From Terracoccus sp. 273MFTsu3.1 (GTDB taxonomy: Bacteria > Actinomycetota > Actinomycetes > Actinomycetales > Dermatophilaceae), in assembly GCF_000383675.1 (NCBI RefSeq), contig NZ_KB911820.1:868001-932000 (forward strand): a stretch of DNA of 64,000 bases, read 5' to 3'. Below are positions 32,255 to 41,043 of this stretch, in pieces (position 1 is the first letter of the stretch; the number at the start of each line of letters is the position of its first letter). Below the pieces are notes generated by a model that saw nothing but the letters and a program-made list of their open reading frames with translations, did no database searches and had not been told where the DNA came from. The translations under genes were made by a program, and so were the position numbers.

Positions 32255-33190
32255 GTGTCTGACCACCTCGACCTCATCGCCAAGATCCTCGCCAAGGCGG
32301 AGCGCACCAACCACGAGTCCGAGCGCGACATGCTCTTCTCCCGGGCCCAGACGCTCGCCTCGCGCCACAGCATCGACCTCGCCCTCGCCCGCCAGCACAC
32401 GGCCAAGGCCGAGCAGCGCGAGCAGCCGGAGGAGCGCACCGTCGTCATCGGTGCCTCCCGGACCAAGGGCCTCGCCCGGCTCGTGCGCCTCTTCGTCAAC
32501 ATCGCGGACATCAACGACGTCAAGTGCCTCATCGCGGGCGACAGCACCGTGGTGTACGCCTACGGCTTCCCGTCCGACATCGAGGTCGTCGAGGCCCTCT
32601 ACGCCTCGCTCTCGGTCCAGATGGTCCACGCCGCAGACCGCTACATCCGCTCCGGTGAGCACAAGTCCGAGATGGTCAGGAAGCCCGGCCACTACAAGTG
32701 GGTCACCTGCTCCGAGGATGACCTCTACGGCGTGGAGCGGTTTAACCCCACGACCGGCGGGTGGACCTACCGCAAGCAGGTCTGGGTCGACGGTGAGGAG
32801 AAGCCCATCAGCGGCCACACCGCCCGCCAGAACTTCTACGTCGGCTTCGTCAACCGGATCACCGCGCGCCTGCGTGCGGCCCACAACGAGGCCGTGAAGG
32901 ACGCTGAGACCGAGGAGCGCGGCCCGGTGGCAGAGATCGCCGCTGCGCCCCTCCAGAGCGCCCCTGAGACGCCCAACCTGCCCACCTCCGTGGCCCTCGC
33001 CCTCGTCGAGAAGCAGACCGCTGTCGACGAGTTCTACGAGGCCGAGAAGAAGCGCCAGAAGGTCCGTGGCTCGTGGGGTGGAGAGCGCCGCTCGAACCGC
33101 AACAGCACCGTGTCCCACGGAGCCCGCAAGGCCGGTGACCGTGCCGGTGCCAACGCCCACCTGTCCTCCTCCAAGCAGATCGGAAACTGA
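32255..33190 (+). CDS. DUF2786-domain protein
   Basis: 311 residues. The N-terminus LIAKILAKAERTNHESERDM with SRAQTLASRHSIDL matches DUF2786. The middle is alpha/beta, the last 60 residues are basic and disordered. Many actinophages carry this family; its function is unknown. GTG start behind GAAGGAGTCACCT. Confidence 0.8.
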   Translation: MSDHLDLIAKILAKAERTNHESERDMLFSRAQTLASRHSIDLALARQHTAKAEQREQPEERTVVIGASRTKGLARLVRLFVNIADINDVKCLIAGDSTVVYAYGFPSDIEVVEALYASLSVQMVHAADRYIRSGEHKSEMVRKPGHYKWVTCSEDDLYGVERFNPTTGGWTYRKQVWVDGEEKPISGHTARQNFYVGFVNRITARLRAAHNEAVKDAETEERGPVAEIAAAPLQSAPETPNLPTSVALALVEKQTAVDEFYEAEKKRQKVRGSWGGERRSNRNSTVSHGARKAGDRAGANAHLSSSKQIGN

Positions 33191-33192
33191 CC

Positions 33193-33447
33193 ATGATGAA
33201 CCGAGCCGAGTACGAGGCCGTCGCCTCCGGGATCAACGAGGCCGAGGGGGACCGGGAGACCAAGGTCACCATCGCGCTGGAGATCGCCACCAACCTCTGC
33301 GCCACGAACGACCGCTTCGACCCCGTGCGCTTCCTGCAGCAGACCGGGCTGGCGCTCTCGGCCGACGAGATCGCCGAGTACAGCCACACGCTGCTGCTCC
33401 GCACCCGCACGGGCGTCGGTGCCGTCCGGGCCGACAGGAGAGGATGA
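33193..33447 (+). CDS. Hypothetical small protein
   Basis: 84 residues, helical, unknown. Two bases after the preceding stop and overlapping the next ATG, so a middle gene of a three-gene operon. Confidence 0.72.
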   Translation: MMNRAEYEAVASGINEAEGDRETKVTIALEIATNLCATNDRFDPVRFLQQTGLALSADEIAEYSHTLLLRTRTGVGAVRADRRG

Positions 33448-33698
33448 CCCACATGGACATCAGGACCACCACCACCATCACGCTCGACAAGGCCGAGCAG
33501 GTCACCTACGAGCGCGACAACGTGACGTTCGCGGTCAAGGTCATCATGCTGCACGACGGCGACGTCGAGCGCCCCCGGATCCTCTGTATCCGCGTGTACC
33601 GCAACGGCACCCGGACGGGGAACGCTCTGCCCCGCTCGTTCGGTGAACTGCCCGCAGAGGCCGCAGAGGCGGTGCGCGCGATCATCCGAGCGGTCTGA
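33444..33698 (+). CDS. Hypothetical small protein
   Basis: 84 residues, beta-rich first half (TTTITLDKAEQVTYERDNV). ATG follows AGGAGAGG; an in-frame ATG lies nine bases on. Its stop is fused to the next promoter cassette. Confidence 0.72.
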   Translation: MTHMDIRTTTTITLDKAEQVTYERDNVTFAVKVIMLHDGDVERPRILCIRVYRNGTRTGNALPRSFGELPAEAAEAVRAIIRAV

Positions 33699-33749
33699 CA
33701 AGCGGTCCGGCGTATCGACTTGACACGCCGGTACGCCGGGCCTCACACT
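33696..33749 (+). promoter_or_regulatory. Cassette promoter (TTGACA-18-CACACT)
   Basis: TGACAAGCGGTCCGGCGTAT box, TTGACA at 33720, CACACT at 33744. Confidence 0.68.
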
Positions 33750-33789
33750 GGCCTCACCGCACCAACCGACCCCCGAAGGAGTCAGCAGC

Positions 33790-34083
33790 ATGAGCGAGAT
33801 CTACGTCGACAAGGACGGCCAGAAGTGGCGCACCCCGACCAAGGAGGAACTGGCCAAGGGCCACGCCGTCCGAGAGGCCGTGGAGAGCCTGCTGGAGTCG
33901 TGGGCCCCCAACTACATGGAGTCCGGCCGCGTCTCCTCCTACGACGAGTGGATCGAGCGGGTCGAGGGGCTGGAGTTTCCGACCGAGCCCGACACCAAGA
34001 TCGAACTCGGCTCGGACACGAGCGAGCACCCGTACACCACCATCAAGCGCATCGCCAAGGCCGTCGCGGCCGACCTCCGCTGA
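33790..34083 (+). CDS. Hypothetical protein
   Basis: 97 residues, acidic, unknown. Preceded by ACCGACCCCCGAAGGAGTCA. Confidence 0.72.
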   Translation: MSEIYVDKDGQKWRTPTKEELAKGHAVREAVESLLESWAPNYMESGRVSSYDEWIERVEGLEFPTEPDTKIELGSDTSEHPYTTIKRIAKAVAADLR

Positions 34084-34118
34084 ACCCCCACCCATCCCAG
34101 CCCGAGAAGGAGCCCCCC

Positions 34119-34352
34119 ATGGCCAAGCACATCGAGTACACGAAGACCATCGAGAAGGTCGAGCGCTTGCGCTCGTCGACCAACGGCAACCCCCGCTGGC
34201 TCGTGACGTTCACGGACGGCGCGACGGCGAAGACCCAGCGCGACTCGTCGGTCGGCTACAGCATCGACAACCGGACCAACCTCGGCGTCCCGGTGCTCGT
34301 GAAGGCGACACCCGCCGGAGAGATCTGGGGCGTCGAGCCCGTCGAGCCGTGA
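34119..34352 (+). CDS. Hypothetical small protein, SSTNGNPRW type
   Basis: 77 residues, beta-rich. The string RLRSSTNGNPRWLVTFTDG resembles a small protein seen repeatedly in actinophages; no function is known for it. Start-associated sequence CCCGAGAAGGAGCC. Stop overlaps the next GTG. Confidence 0.72.
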   Translation: MAKHIEYTKTIEKVERLRSSTNGNPRWLVTFTDGATAKTQRDSSVGYSIDNRTNLGVPVLVKATPAGEIWGVEPVEP

Positions 34353-34525
34353 GCGACACCTGCCCGCACGTCTGGCGCGTGTCGGACTGGACCCGCAGCC
34401 CCTCCACGGGGCTGTGGGTTCATGCCGACCCCGGCTGCATGCGACCGTCGCCGTACGCCGTCCCTCGCGAGCCCACGGAGCGCCCTCGTCGCCGCGTGGT
34501 GAGGGAGTCCTCCGGCGCTAGGTGA
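34349..34525 (+). CDS. Small basic protein
   Basis: 58 residues from a GTG overlapping the preceding stop (GTGA). CPHVWRVSDW and HADPGC contain His/Cys; the C-terminus is Arg-rich. Coding is supported mainly by the overlap and clean stop. Confidence 0.55.
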   Translation: MSDTCPHVWRVSDWTRSPSTGLWVHADPGCMRPSPYAVPREPTERPRRRVVRESSGAR

Positions 34526-34588
34526 TTCCCTCCTCGCGCGTGTCAACCGGGACAATGAGACCGATTGACACGACGAGAGGAACACCTC

Positions 34589-34999
34589 ATGAGCCGCTTC
34601 ATCCACACCCTCCCAGCCCTCGGCCTCGTCGGCGCTGTCGCCGCCGGTCTCACGGGCGTCCCGCACGACGCTGGAGCCCCAGACGCCGACCCGAGGTCCC
34701 ACGCGCCCTACACCCAGCAGGAGGCGCTCACGCGGACGTACAAGGCCGCTGACGACATGCTGAGCGCGCAGGTGCACGGCTTCGAGAAGAGCGACGGGCT
34801 GAAGTGCTACCCGCCCCTGAAGGGCCCCAAGGACGCGAACTACACCACGATGCTCGTGCGGAACCGGAAGACCACCGGTGACGGCAAGCGCCAGTTCAAC
34901 ACCGGCGTGGTGCGCAAGACCTCGTTCCAGCAGGGCTGGGGAGACGTGCTGGAGCGCAAGGTCGCCGACCCCGTCGCATGGTGCACACCCAAGGGGTGA
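34589..34999 (+). CDS. Secreted protein with signal peptide
   Basis: 136 residues. Residues 1-28 form a signal peptide (FIHTLPALGLVGAVAAGLTG after MSR). Two Cys in the mature part may form a disulfide. It lies in its own leader with GTCAACCGG (34542) and ACCGATTGAC (34560). A surface or exported role, such as exclusion, is possible but not shown. Confidence 0.7.
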   Translation: MSRFIHTLPALGLVGAVAAGLTGVPHDAGAPDADPRSHAPYTQQEALTRTYKAADDMLSAQVHGFEKSDGLKCYPPLKGPKDANYTTMLVRNRKTTGDGKRQFNTGVVRKTSFQQGWGDVLERKVADPVAWCTPKG

Positions 35000-35051
35000 C
35001 AACCAATTCGGCGGATGGACTTGACACCCCCATCCGCCGTCTGCGCATAAT
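34997..35051 (+). promoter_or_regulatory. Cassette promoter (TTGACA-19-CATAAT)
   Basis: TGACAACCAATTCGGCGGAT, TTGACA at 35021, CATAAT at 35046; begins with the stop of the secreted-protein gene. Confidence 0.75.
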
Positions 35052-35089
35052 GGTGCCTCGCCCCCAACCGACCCATGAAGGAGTCCACC

Positions 35090-35764
35090 GTGACCGAGCA
35101 GCAGACCTACCCCACGCCCCTCGCCGACGCCGCCCGCGCCCTGCGCGAAGAGCACGACGCCAAGCGTGCCGAGTTCAAGGCCGAGCGCATCGCGGCCCTC
35201 TCCCGGAGCATGACCAAGGAGGCGGCTGTCGACCTCGCCGTCGAGAAGTACATCGACGCCCCGCGCTCGTCGGTGTCGAAGGCCATGGCCATCGAGGAGA
35301 TCGCTGACGGCGACTGGGAGGACACCCCGCTCGCGAAGCAGATGCGCAAGGCGAACGACGAGGCCCACCGCGAGTCCAAGGTCATCAGCCGCGTCGAGAA
35401 CCGCGACCAGTCCGTGGAGTTCCGCCAGAAGCAGATGATGGAGGTCATGGCCAAGCCGACCCTCCGCTACAACAGCCGTGGAATCGTCGAGGCCGCGCTC
35501 GACCTGCAGACCGCGTTCCTCGCCTCGCTGTGGTGGGAGAAGGTCGGCAACTGGATGACGCCCGAGGGTGAGGCCGAGCCGCTCAGCCCGCTGGACGCCG
35601 TTGCCCGGGTCCGTGAGGAGGCGACGACGTTCGCCCTCAACCCGCACCACAACCGCCTGCTCAGCCGCTCCACGAGCCTCGTGGCCAACATGACCGAGGA
35701 CCTGCAGCGCATCGCCGCCACGGACTTCCTCGAAGAGACCGACAGGATCGTCCGGGGCTGGTAG
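35090..35764 (+). CDS. Hypothetical helical protein
   Basis: 224 residues, highly charged and helical (EHDAKRAEFKAERIAALSRS), unknown. GTG start behind GAAGGAGTCCACC. Confidence 0.75.
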   Translation: MTEQQTYPTPLADAARALREEHDAKRAEFKAERIAALSRSMTKEAAVDLAVEKYIDAPRSSVSKAMAIEEIADGDWEDTPLAKQMRKANDEAHRESKVISRVENRDQSVEFRQKQMMEVMAKPTLRYNSRGIVEAALDLQTAFLASLWWEKVGNWMTPEGEAEPLSPLDAVARVREEATTFALNPHHNRLLSRSTSLVANMTEDLQRIAATDFLEETDRIVRGW

Positions 35765-35775
35765 CCCTCAGCCCT

Positions 35776-35813
35776 CGCCCCGACGTAGGTCGGCACCGGT
35801 GTCACGGCCGAGC
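35776..35813 (+). repeat. 38-bp repeat, copy 1
   Basis: Identical to 38079-38116. Contains CCGAC-GTAG-GTCGG (stem-loop) and CACCGGTG (8-bp palindrome). It lies 83 bases before the next ATG, replacing the usual promoter cassette. Confidence 0.8.
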
Positions 35814-35858
35814 GAGGGTACGCAGACCCAACAACCCGACCCGAGAAGGAGTCTCACC

Positions 35859-36227
35859 ATGTCCGCCAAGAACCTCACCGACCAGCAGGCCCTCGACAAC
35901 GCCCGCACCCTCGTCGACAACCTCCGCACCATCCGGCGGGACATGCTCCGCCGTCTCGACGACTTCACCCTCTACGTCGAGATGATCGCGGAGGACGTGG
36001 AGAAGGCTCAGCAGGGCGCAGAGGACGCGCGGAACATGCGCGTCTACTCCGCCACCAACTTCATCCGCCGGACCATGGAGAAGGTCGACGACATCACCAA
36101 CATGCCCACCGGTGGCACCGACGCGATGCACGTGCGGGAGTTCCGCCACAACGCCTACGAGGCGCTCTCCGGCGAGGCCCTCGAACTGCCCTTCCGCCTC
36201 ACCCGCGCTGGTGGCCACGAGGGCTGA
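35859..36227 (+). CDS. Hypothetical helical protein
   Basis: 122 residues, long amphipathic helices (ARTLVDNLRTIRRDMLRRLD), unknown. It and the gene at 38163 follow the same 38-bp repeat and are of similar size and helical style, so they may be distant relatives. Confidence 0.75.
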   Translation: MSAKNLTDQQALDNARTLVDNLRTIRRDMLRRLDDFTLYVEMIAEDVEKAQQGAEDARNMRVYSATNFIRRTMEKVDDITNMPTGGTDAMHVREFRHNAYEALSGEALELPFRLTRAGGHEG

Positions 36228-36279
36228 CAACCACTTCGCGCGTTCGACTTGACGCGAGCCCCCAGCGTCTGCGCATAAT
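36225..36279 (+). promoter_or_regulatory. Cassette promoter (TTGACG-19-CATAAT)
   Basis: TGACAACCACTTCGCGCGTT, TTGACG at 36249, CATAAT at 36274. Confidence 0.74.
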
Positions 36280-36317
36280 GGGGGCACACACCGACCCGGC
36301 CCACGAAGGAGCCCCGC

Positions 36318-37235
36318 ATGAACCTCACCACCGCCACCCCCGTCGAGATCGACACCGAGATCGCCCGCATCTGGGACGCGCGGGCCACCCTCGGCGCGAC
36401 GGTCGCCCACCTCACCAACTCGCTGCACCGCGCGGCCAAGGACGAGCAGGTGCGCGTCCACACCGGCCGCTGGGGCTCCTACAAGACGCGCTGGGGCATG
36501 GACCTCGACGCCGCCATCGAGCGCGTCGAGGAGATCGCTGCGGGCGACGGCGAGGTCTGGGAGGTCCGCGCTGCTGTCAAGGCCCTCGACGAGTGGAACG
36601 CCGCCATGGCGCAGGCGACAGCGCTGAAGGCCGAGGAGGCCCCGCTGCACGCCGAGTTCAAGCGCCGTGGCGGCTGGACCCGCGCCTTCCTCGCGACGTC
36701 GTCCAACGGCCACATCCACTCCAGCCGCGAGTGCTCGACCTGCTACGAGACCACCCAGTTCTTCTGGTTCGTCGACCTCTCGGGCCACGACGAGGCCGAG
36801 ATCGTCACCAAGGCTGGCAGCGACGCTTGCACGGTCTGCTACCCGTCCGCCCCGGTCAACGACCTGAAGCGCCCCCGCTCGATCTTCAGCGACGACGAGA
36901 AGGCCGCGCAGGCTGCTCGCGAGGAGCGCGCTGCTGCCAAGGCTGCCAAGGACGCCCTGAAGGTGACGGTCGAGGGCATGGGCCAGAACTACCGGGACGG
37001 CGTCCACCGCCCGAAGACCTACAACACCGAGCGCGCCGTCGAACTGGAGATCAGCAGCAACCTCACGTCGCTCACGCGCTCCCCGAACCACCCGTGGGCT
37101 GCCCAGTGGAAGACCAACGTCCAGAACTGCGCGCAGGCCCTCGCAGACCGCCGTGGGACGACCGTGGAGGCCATCGTGGAGCCGATCAAGGCCCGCGTCG
37201 AGAAGAAGGTCGCCAAGGAGAACAGCGGCTGGTGA
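36318..37235 (+). CDS. Hypothetical protein with zinc-finger-like centre
   Basis: 305 residues. Residues 130-180 carry GHIHSSRECSTCYETTQFF and DACTVCYPSAP, a His/Cys cluster that could bind zinc. Ala/Lys-rich helix follows. Similar proteins recur in actinophages without known function. Confidence 0.75.
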   Translation: MNLTTATPVEIDTEIARIWDARATLGATVAHLTNSLHRAAKDEQVRVHTGRWGSYKTRWGMDLDAAIERVEEIAAGDGEVWEVRAAVKALDEWNAAMAQATALKAEEAPLHAEFKRRGGWTRAFLATSSNGHIHSSRECSTCYETTQFFWFVDLSGHDEAEIVTKAGSDACTVCYPSAPVNDLKRPRSIFSDDEKAAQAAREERAAAKAAKDALKVTVEGMGQNYRDGVHRPKTYNTERAVELEISSNLTSLTRSPNHPWAAQWKTNVQNCAQALADRRGTTVEAIVEPIKARVEKKVAKENSGW

Positions 37236-37286
37236 CAAGCACTTCGGTGGGGCGGCTTGACGGTCGCCCCACCGAGGCCTCATACT
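37233..37286 (+). promoter_or_regulatory. Cassette promoter (TTGACG-18-CATACT)
   Basis: TGACAAGCACTTCGGTGGGG, TTGACG at 37257, CATACT at 37281. Confidence 0.7.
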
Positions 37287-37320
37287 CGGAGCACCCACCC
37301 GGCCCACGAAGGAGCCTCCA

Positions 37321-37599
37321 GTGCGACCCAGCAGCATGAAGAACCACGTCGGCGAGACCAGCGCCTTCCGCGCCACGAAGCGCACCACGCGCATCCACGA
37401 GGCCCACGCCCTCATCGCCGAGCGCACGGCCGAGATCGAGGCCCTGCTGGCCGCTCTGGACGTCGAGCCGGACCGGAAGGCCCGCCGGGTGCTGACGCTC
37501 CGTCTGCAGGGCACACGCCGCAACCTCGCGTCGTGGGAGGCCTACGTGGCCAAGGGCAGCGAGCGCGAGGGTCGGGCGGTCATGGGCAGGGCTGCCTGA
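37321..37599 (+). CDS. Hypothetical small basic protein
   Basis: 92 residues, basic and helical. GTG start behind CCCACGAAGGAGCC; ATG five codons on is an alternative. Confidence 0.7.
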   Translation: MRPSSMKNHVGETSAFRATKRTTRIHEAHALIAERTAEIEALLAALDVEPDRKARRVLTLRLQGTRRNLASWEAYVAKGSEREGRAVMGRAA

Positions 37600-37608
37600 C
37601 GACACGCC

Positions 37609-37662
37609 GACAACCACTTCGGCTGAATGAGTTGACAGCCCCCCACATCGTCTGCGCATAAT
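37609..37662 (+). promoter_or_regulatory. Cassette promoter (TTGACA-19-CATAAT)
   Basis: GACAACCACTTCGGCTGAAT, TTGACA at 37632, CATAAT at 37657. Here the box starts ten bases after the upstream stop rather than on it. Confidence 0.74.
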
Positions 37663-37701
37663 GGACCCACACCAACCGACCGGCCCACGAAGGAGCCCCA
37701 C

Positions 37702-38064
37702 ATGAACCACAACTACGCCACCCACACCACCGCCCTCCCGCGCGCTGCCGCTGACGACGCCCCCCAGTACAACGCGGTCTCGTGGGCCTTCGCCAAGGGC
37801 CGCAAGGAGATCACCAAGGCGGGCCTCCCCATCACGGCCGGGCTCGTGCTCGTCGCCTTCGCCCAGCACGCCGAGGCCGCGCTCGCCTCGCCTGAGGGCT
37901 ACGACCAGACGCAGTTCACCGACATGACGGCCCTCACCGGCCTGAGCATCTCGACGATCCGCACCCACGCGAAGTCGCTCGCCCGGCTCGGTCTCCTGCG
38001 CGAGCGGTCCTTCGGCTACCGCCTCCCGGAGGTCGCCTTCAACGCGGAGTGGCTCGCTTCCTGA
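37702..38064 (+). CDS. Helix-turn-helix protein
   Basis: 120 residues. TDMTALTGLSISTIRTHAKS followed by LARLGLLRERSFGYRL reads as a winged helix-turn-helix near residues 74-110. Probably a transcriptional regulator or DNA-binding accessory factor; target unknown. Confidence 0.72.
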   Translation: MNHNYATHTTALPRAAADDAPQYNAVSWAFAKGRKEITKAGLPITAGLVLVAFAQHAEAALASPEGYDQTQFTDMTALTGLSISTIRTHAKSLARLGLLRERSFGYRLPEVAFNAEWLAS

Positions 38065-38078
38065 GCCCCACCGCCCCC

Positions 38079-38116
38079 GCCCCGACGTAGGTCGGCACCG
38101 GTGTCACGGCCGAGCG
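38079..38116 (+). repeat. 38-bp repeat, copy 2
   Basis: Identical to 35776-35813; 84 bases before the next ATG, almost the same spacing as copy 1. Confidence 0.8.
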
Positions 38117-38162
38117 GGAGGCACTCAGTCCCAACCAAACCCGACCCATGAAGGAGTCACAC

Positions 38163-38480
38163 ATGTTCCTCTCCGTCCCCGCCATCTCCGCCCCCACTGC
38201 CGCCGGTCGCAACGAGCGCCGTATGGCCGAGGTCCGCCAGAGCATCGACGACGCGCTGGCTCAGGCCAACGCCCTCGCCGACATCATCCGGGATGTGCGC
38301 CTCGACCTCGCGGCCAACGCGGACGCTCTCGTCGCCGACATGGACGAGCGTCGTGGCCCGGTCAACATGACCCAGCACTTCGCCAACAAGGCCGACGACG
38401 TGAACCGGCAGATTCTGAAGGTTCAGGAGGACATGCTCCGCGTCCTCGCCCTCGCCGCTGGCTTCGAGGTCACGGCCTGA
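38163..38480 (+). CDS. Hypothetical helical protein
   Basis: 105 residues, helical (VRQSIDDALAQANALADIIR), unknown. ATG behind CCCATGAAGGAGTC. Its stop overlaps the next ATG. Confidence 0.72.
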   Translation: MFLSVPAISAPTAAGRNERRMAEVRQSIDDALAQANALADIIRDVRLDLAANADALVADMDERRGPVNMTQHFANKADDVNRQILKVQEDMLRVLALAAGFEVTA

Positions 38481-38737
38481 TGGGCGCGTTCCGGATCACC
38501 TTCAACGTCATGGTCGACGACCGCGAGAAGGCCCGTGACGCCGCCACGCACGCCATGCACGAGGCGGGCGAGGAGATCGAGATCGTCCGCTTCGGAACCC
38601 CGCGTCTGGCCCCCTCGGTCTACGGCGTGACCCTCTGGTTCCGCGCAGCCGACGCCAACGTCGCGGCCGACTACCTGAAGCGCCTCCAGCGCCTCCCCGG
38701 GCAGCCCCCGAGCGACGCCTACACCCTGCACCTCTGA
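38480..38737 (+). CDS. Hypothetical small protein
   Basis: 85 residues, alpha/beta, perhaps a ferredoxin-like fold (FRITFNVMVDDREKARDAAT). Coupled to the preceding gene. The 150 bases after it hold no recognisable promoter or gene beyond the usual start-associated sequence. Confidence 0.72.
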   Translation: MGAFRITFNVMVDDREKARDAATHAMHEAGEEIEIVRFGTPRLAPSVYGVTLWFRAADANVAADYLKRLQRLPGQPPSDAYTLHL

Positions 38738-38886
38738 GCCACCCCGACGCCCGTTTGGACCACGGCACAACGGCCTACAGGGCCACCTCGCACGACACAC
38801 CGGCTACCGAGCACCAAGAGGATCTCGGGCAGGTGGGAGGGCGTCACAGACCCGCACACACAACCGACCCCCAGAAGGAGATCACC

Positions 38887-39294
38887 ATGTCCCAGTTCCC
38901 CACCCAGCACTTCACCCCGACGAGCACGCAGGACAGCGCGAACGCGTGGGACCGCCTCGCCGACGGCGTCATCGGCCACGTCGGCACCACCACGACGCCG
39001 GAGCGCGCGCGTGCGGCCTTCTCCGCCCTCGACGAGGACGACAAGCGCCTGCTGCTCCACATCCTCAACAACGTGCCCGCGATGAAGACCCAGCACCTCA
39101 GCACGGCCCTCAGGTCGACCATGCAGCACACCTCCCGGCCCCACGCCGTCGCGTGGAAGGACGAGGTCGCCATCGCTGCCCAGCGGCTGCAGGACGCCCT
39201 CACGCTGGTGCCGAGCAACGTGGCCCACTACGCCGTCGAGCAGGCCCGCCCGCTGCTCCGTGTGCTCGCCAAGATCAACCTCCCGGGAGCCTGA
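38887..39294 (+). CDS. Hypothetical protein
   Basis: 135 residues, helical, unknown. Preceded by ACCGACCCCCAGAAGGAGAT. Confidence 0.72.
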   Translation: MSQFPTQHFTPTSTQDSANAWDRLADGVIGHVGTTTTPERARAAFSALDEDDKRLLLHILNNVPAMKTQHLSTALRSTMQHTSRPHAVAWKDEVAIAAQRLQDALTLVPSNVAHYAVEQARPLLRVLAKINLPGA

Positions 39295-39483
39295 GTGGAG
39301 ACGCCCACCTTCCGCACCTCGTGCAAGGGCTGCTCGGCAGCAGCGTCCGGGCTCTTCGAGCAGACCGTCCCATGGTGGGTCGAGAACCACGCCGCCGTCG
39401 CTCACCCGCACTGGGACCCCCGGGTCGTCGAGCGCAACGTGACGGTCGAGCGCGACACGCTGACAACCAGTTCGCGCGTTTGA
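39295..39483 (+). CDS. Hypothetical small Cys protein
   Basis: 62 residues; CKGCSAAASG near the start is a C-x2-C. GTG directly abuts the previous stop. The reading frame runs into the following promoter box, ending two bases before its -35, unlike its neighbours whose stop begins the box. Confidence 0.6.
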   Translation: METPTFRTSCKGCSAAASGLFEQTVPWWVENHAAVAHPHWDPRVVERNVTVERDTLTTSSRV

Positions 39484-39514
39484 GTTGACGGGTGGTGGGG
39501 CCAGACCCCATACT
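39461..39514 (+). promoter_or_regulatory. Cassette promoter (TTGACG-18-CATACT)
   Basis: TGACAACCAGTTCGCGCGTT, TTGACG at 39485, CATACT at 39509. The box TGA is out of frame with the gene it overlaps. Confidence 0.7.
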
Positions 39515-39552
39515 GGTCTCACCACCCCAACCGGCCCACGAAGGAGCCCCAG

Positions 39553-40704
39553 ATGAGCATTCGCCTCACGCACGCAGAGTTCGCCGCCACGCAGGACAAG
39601 GTCGCCAAGATCAACACCCGCGCCGCCAAGCGTGGCTTCACCGGCCGCTTCGAGGTCGTCGGCACGCCCGTCACGGTCACGAAGGTCGACGAGTCCACCG
39701 GCTTCGAGATCCGCCTCGCCTACATGGAGACCACCATCACGGGCGAGGCCCCCAAGTACAACGGCTGGACCTTCCTCGCCACGCTCGACTGGGACAGCGT
39801 CGCCGACGGCCTCATCGTCCGCGCCTTCTCGGAGGACGTGCAGGTCGACCGCGACGCGCTCGTCAAGGGCCACTGCGACCACTGTGGCGTCCAGCGCTAC
39901 CGGAAGAACACCTACGTCGTCGTCAACGAGGCGGGCGAGCAGAAGCAGGTCGGCTCCTCGTGCATCAAGGACTTCCTCGGCCACGACGCCACCGTCGTCT
40001 TCATCACCTCCAGCGAGGTCTCCGAGGACGCCATGGGCGGCGGCTCGTTCGGTGACCCGGTCGCCGACACGCTGAACGTCCTCGCCATCGCGTGGGCAGC
40101 CACCCGCGCCTTCGGCTACGTCCCCGCCTCGGCCTTCTCCGGCTCCACCAAGGAGGTCGTCTCCGGCATCCTCTGGGGTCGCTCGAAGATGGACAACGAG
40201 GCCCGTGCCGCCATCACGGAGTACGTCGAGGGCTCGGACGCCGCTGCCGTCGAGGTGCGCGACTTCATCCTCTCCGACGCCTTCTCCGGCACCAGCGACT
40301 ACGTCCTCAACCTGAAGGCCATCGTGGGCTCCGAGACGGTCACGCCGAAGAACATCGGCTTCCTCGTCTCCGCTCCGCAGGCCTTCGCCCGGGCCATGGA
40401 GAAGACGCTCATCCGCGAGCGCGAGAAGGACGCCACGGCTGACAGCGTCCACGTCGGCACGGTCGGCGACAAGGTCGAGATCGAGGCCACCATCACGCGC
40501 ATCAACTTCATCGAGTCCAACTGGGGCGTCACGGTGCTCTACACCCTCCTCGCCACGGACGGGAACGTCTACAAGTGGTTCGCCTCCCGCGAGGCCCTCG
40601 GCGAGAAGCAGGGCGTCGAGGTGAAGGTCAAGGGCACGATCAAGGACCACGACGAGTACAACGGCACCAAGAGCACGGTGCTCACCCGCTGCAAGGCCCT
40701 CTGA
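39553..40704 (+). CDS. Hypothetical protein with zinc knuckle and OB-like end
   Basis: 383 residues, the largest of the accessory region. KGHCDHCGVQRYRKN near 104-118 with SSCIKDF near 139 suggests a zinc site. The last 75 residues (VEIEATITRINFIESNWGVT, then VKGTIKDHDEYNG) look like an OB-fold, which often binds single-stranded nucleic acid. Function unproven. Confidence 0.75.
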   Translation: MSIRLTHAEFAATQDKVAKINTRAAKRGFTGRFEVVGTPVTVTKVDESTGFEIRLAYMETTITGEAPKYNGWTFLATLDWDSVADGLIVRAFSEDVQVDRDALVKGHCDHCGVQRYRKNTYVVVNEAGEQKQVGSSCIKDFLGHDATVVFITSSEVSEDAMGGGSFGDPVADTLNVLAIAWAATRAFGYVPASAFSGSTKEVVSGILWGRSKMDNEARAAITEYVEGSDAAAVEVRDFILSDAFSGTSDYVLNLKAIVGSETVTPKNIGFLVSAPQAFARAMEKTLIREREKDATADSVHVGTVGDKVEIEATITRINFIESNWGVTVLYTLLATDGNVYKWFASREALGEKQGVEVKVKGTIKDHDEYNGTKSTVLTRCKAL

Positions 40705-40718
40705 GCCCACAGAACGAC

Positions 40719-40744
40719 CCGGGAGGGGCTCCGGCCCCTCCCGG
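40719..40744 (+). terminator. 11-bp GC hairpin
   Basis: CCGGGAGGGGC pairs with GCCCCTCCCGG around a TCCG tetraloop. No U-run; probable weak terminator or stabilising hairpin after a long gene. Confidence 0.55.
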
Positions 40745-40787
40745 CCTCTCACAGCCCCGTACACAGCCCACGAAGGAGCACACAGCC

Positions 40788-41042
40788 ATGAACGAGCACC
40801 TCACCGAGCAGACCGTGAAGACCCTGCTGGCCAAGCGCCTCCTGCGCCACAGCAAGCGCTGCGACGAGACGCGCGAGAGCCTGAAGCACGCCTACAGCCC
40901 CGAGGACATCTACCAGCACAGCCGCCGTCTCTCCGAACGCCTCTCGGCCATCGACGAACTGCAGGAGGTGTGGGAGCGCCTCTTCGGCAACACCCCCACC
41001 CTCGCCGAGGTCCACCAGCACGCCACCCACGAGGAGAACTGA
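40788..41042 (+). CDS. Hypothetical small helical protein
   Basis: 84 residues, charged helices, unknown. Start-associated sequence CCCACGAAGGAGCA. Confidence 0.72.
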   Translation: MNEHLTEQTVKTLLAKRLLRHSKRCDETRESLKHAYSPEDIYQHSRRLSERLSAIDELQEVWERLFGNTPTLAEVHQHATHEEN

Positions 41043-41043
41043 C

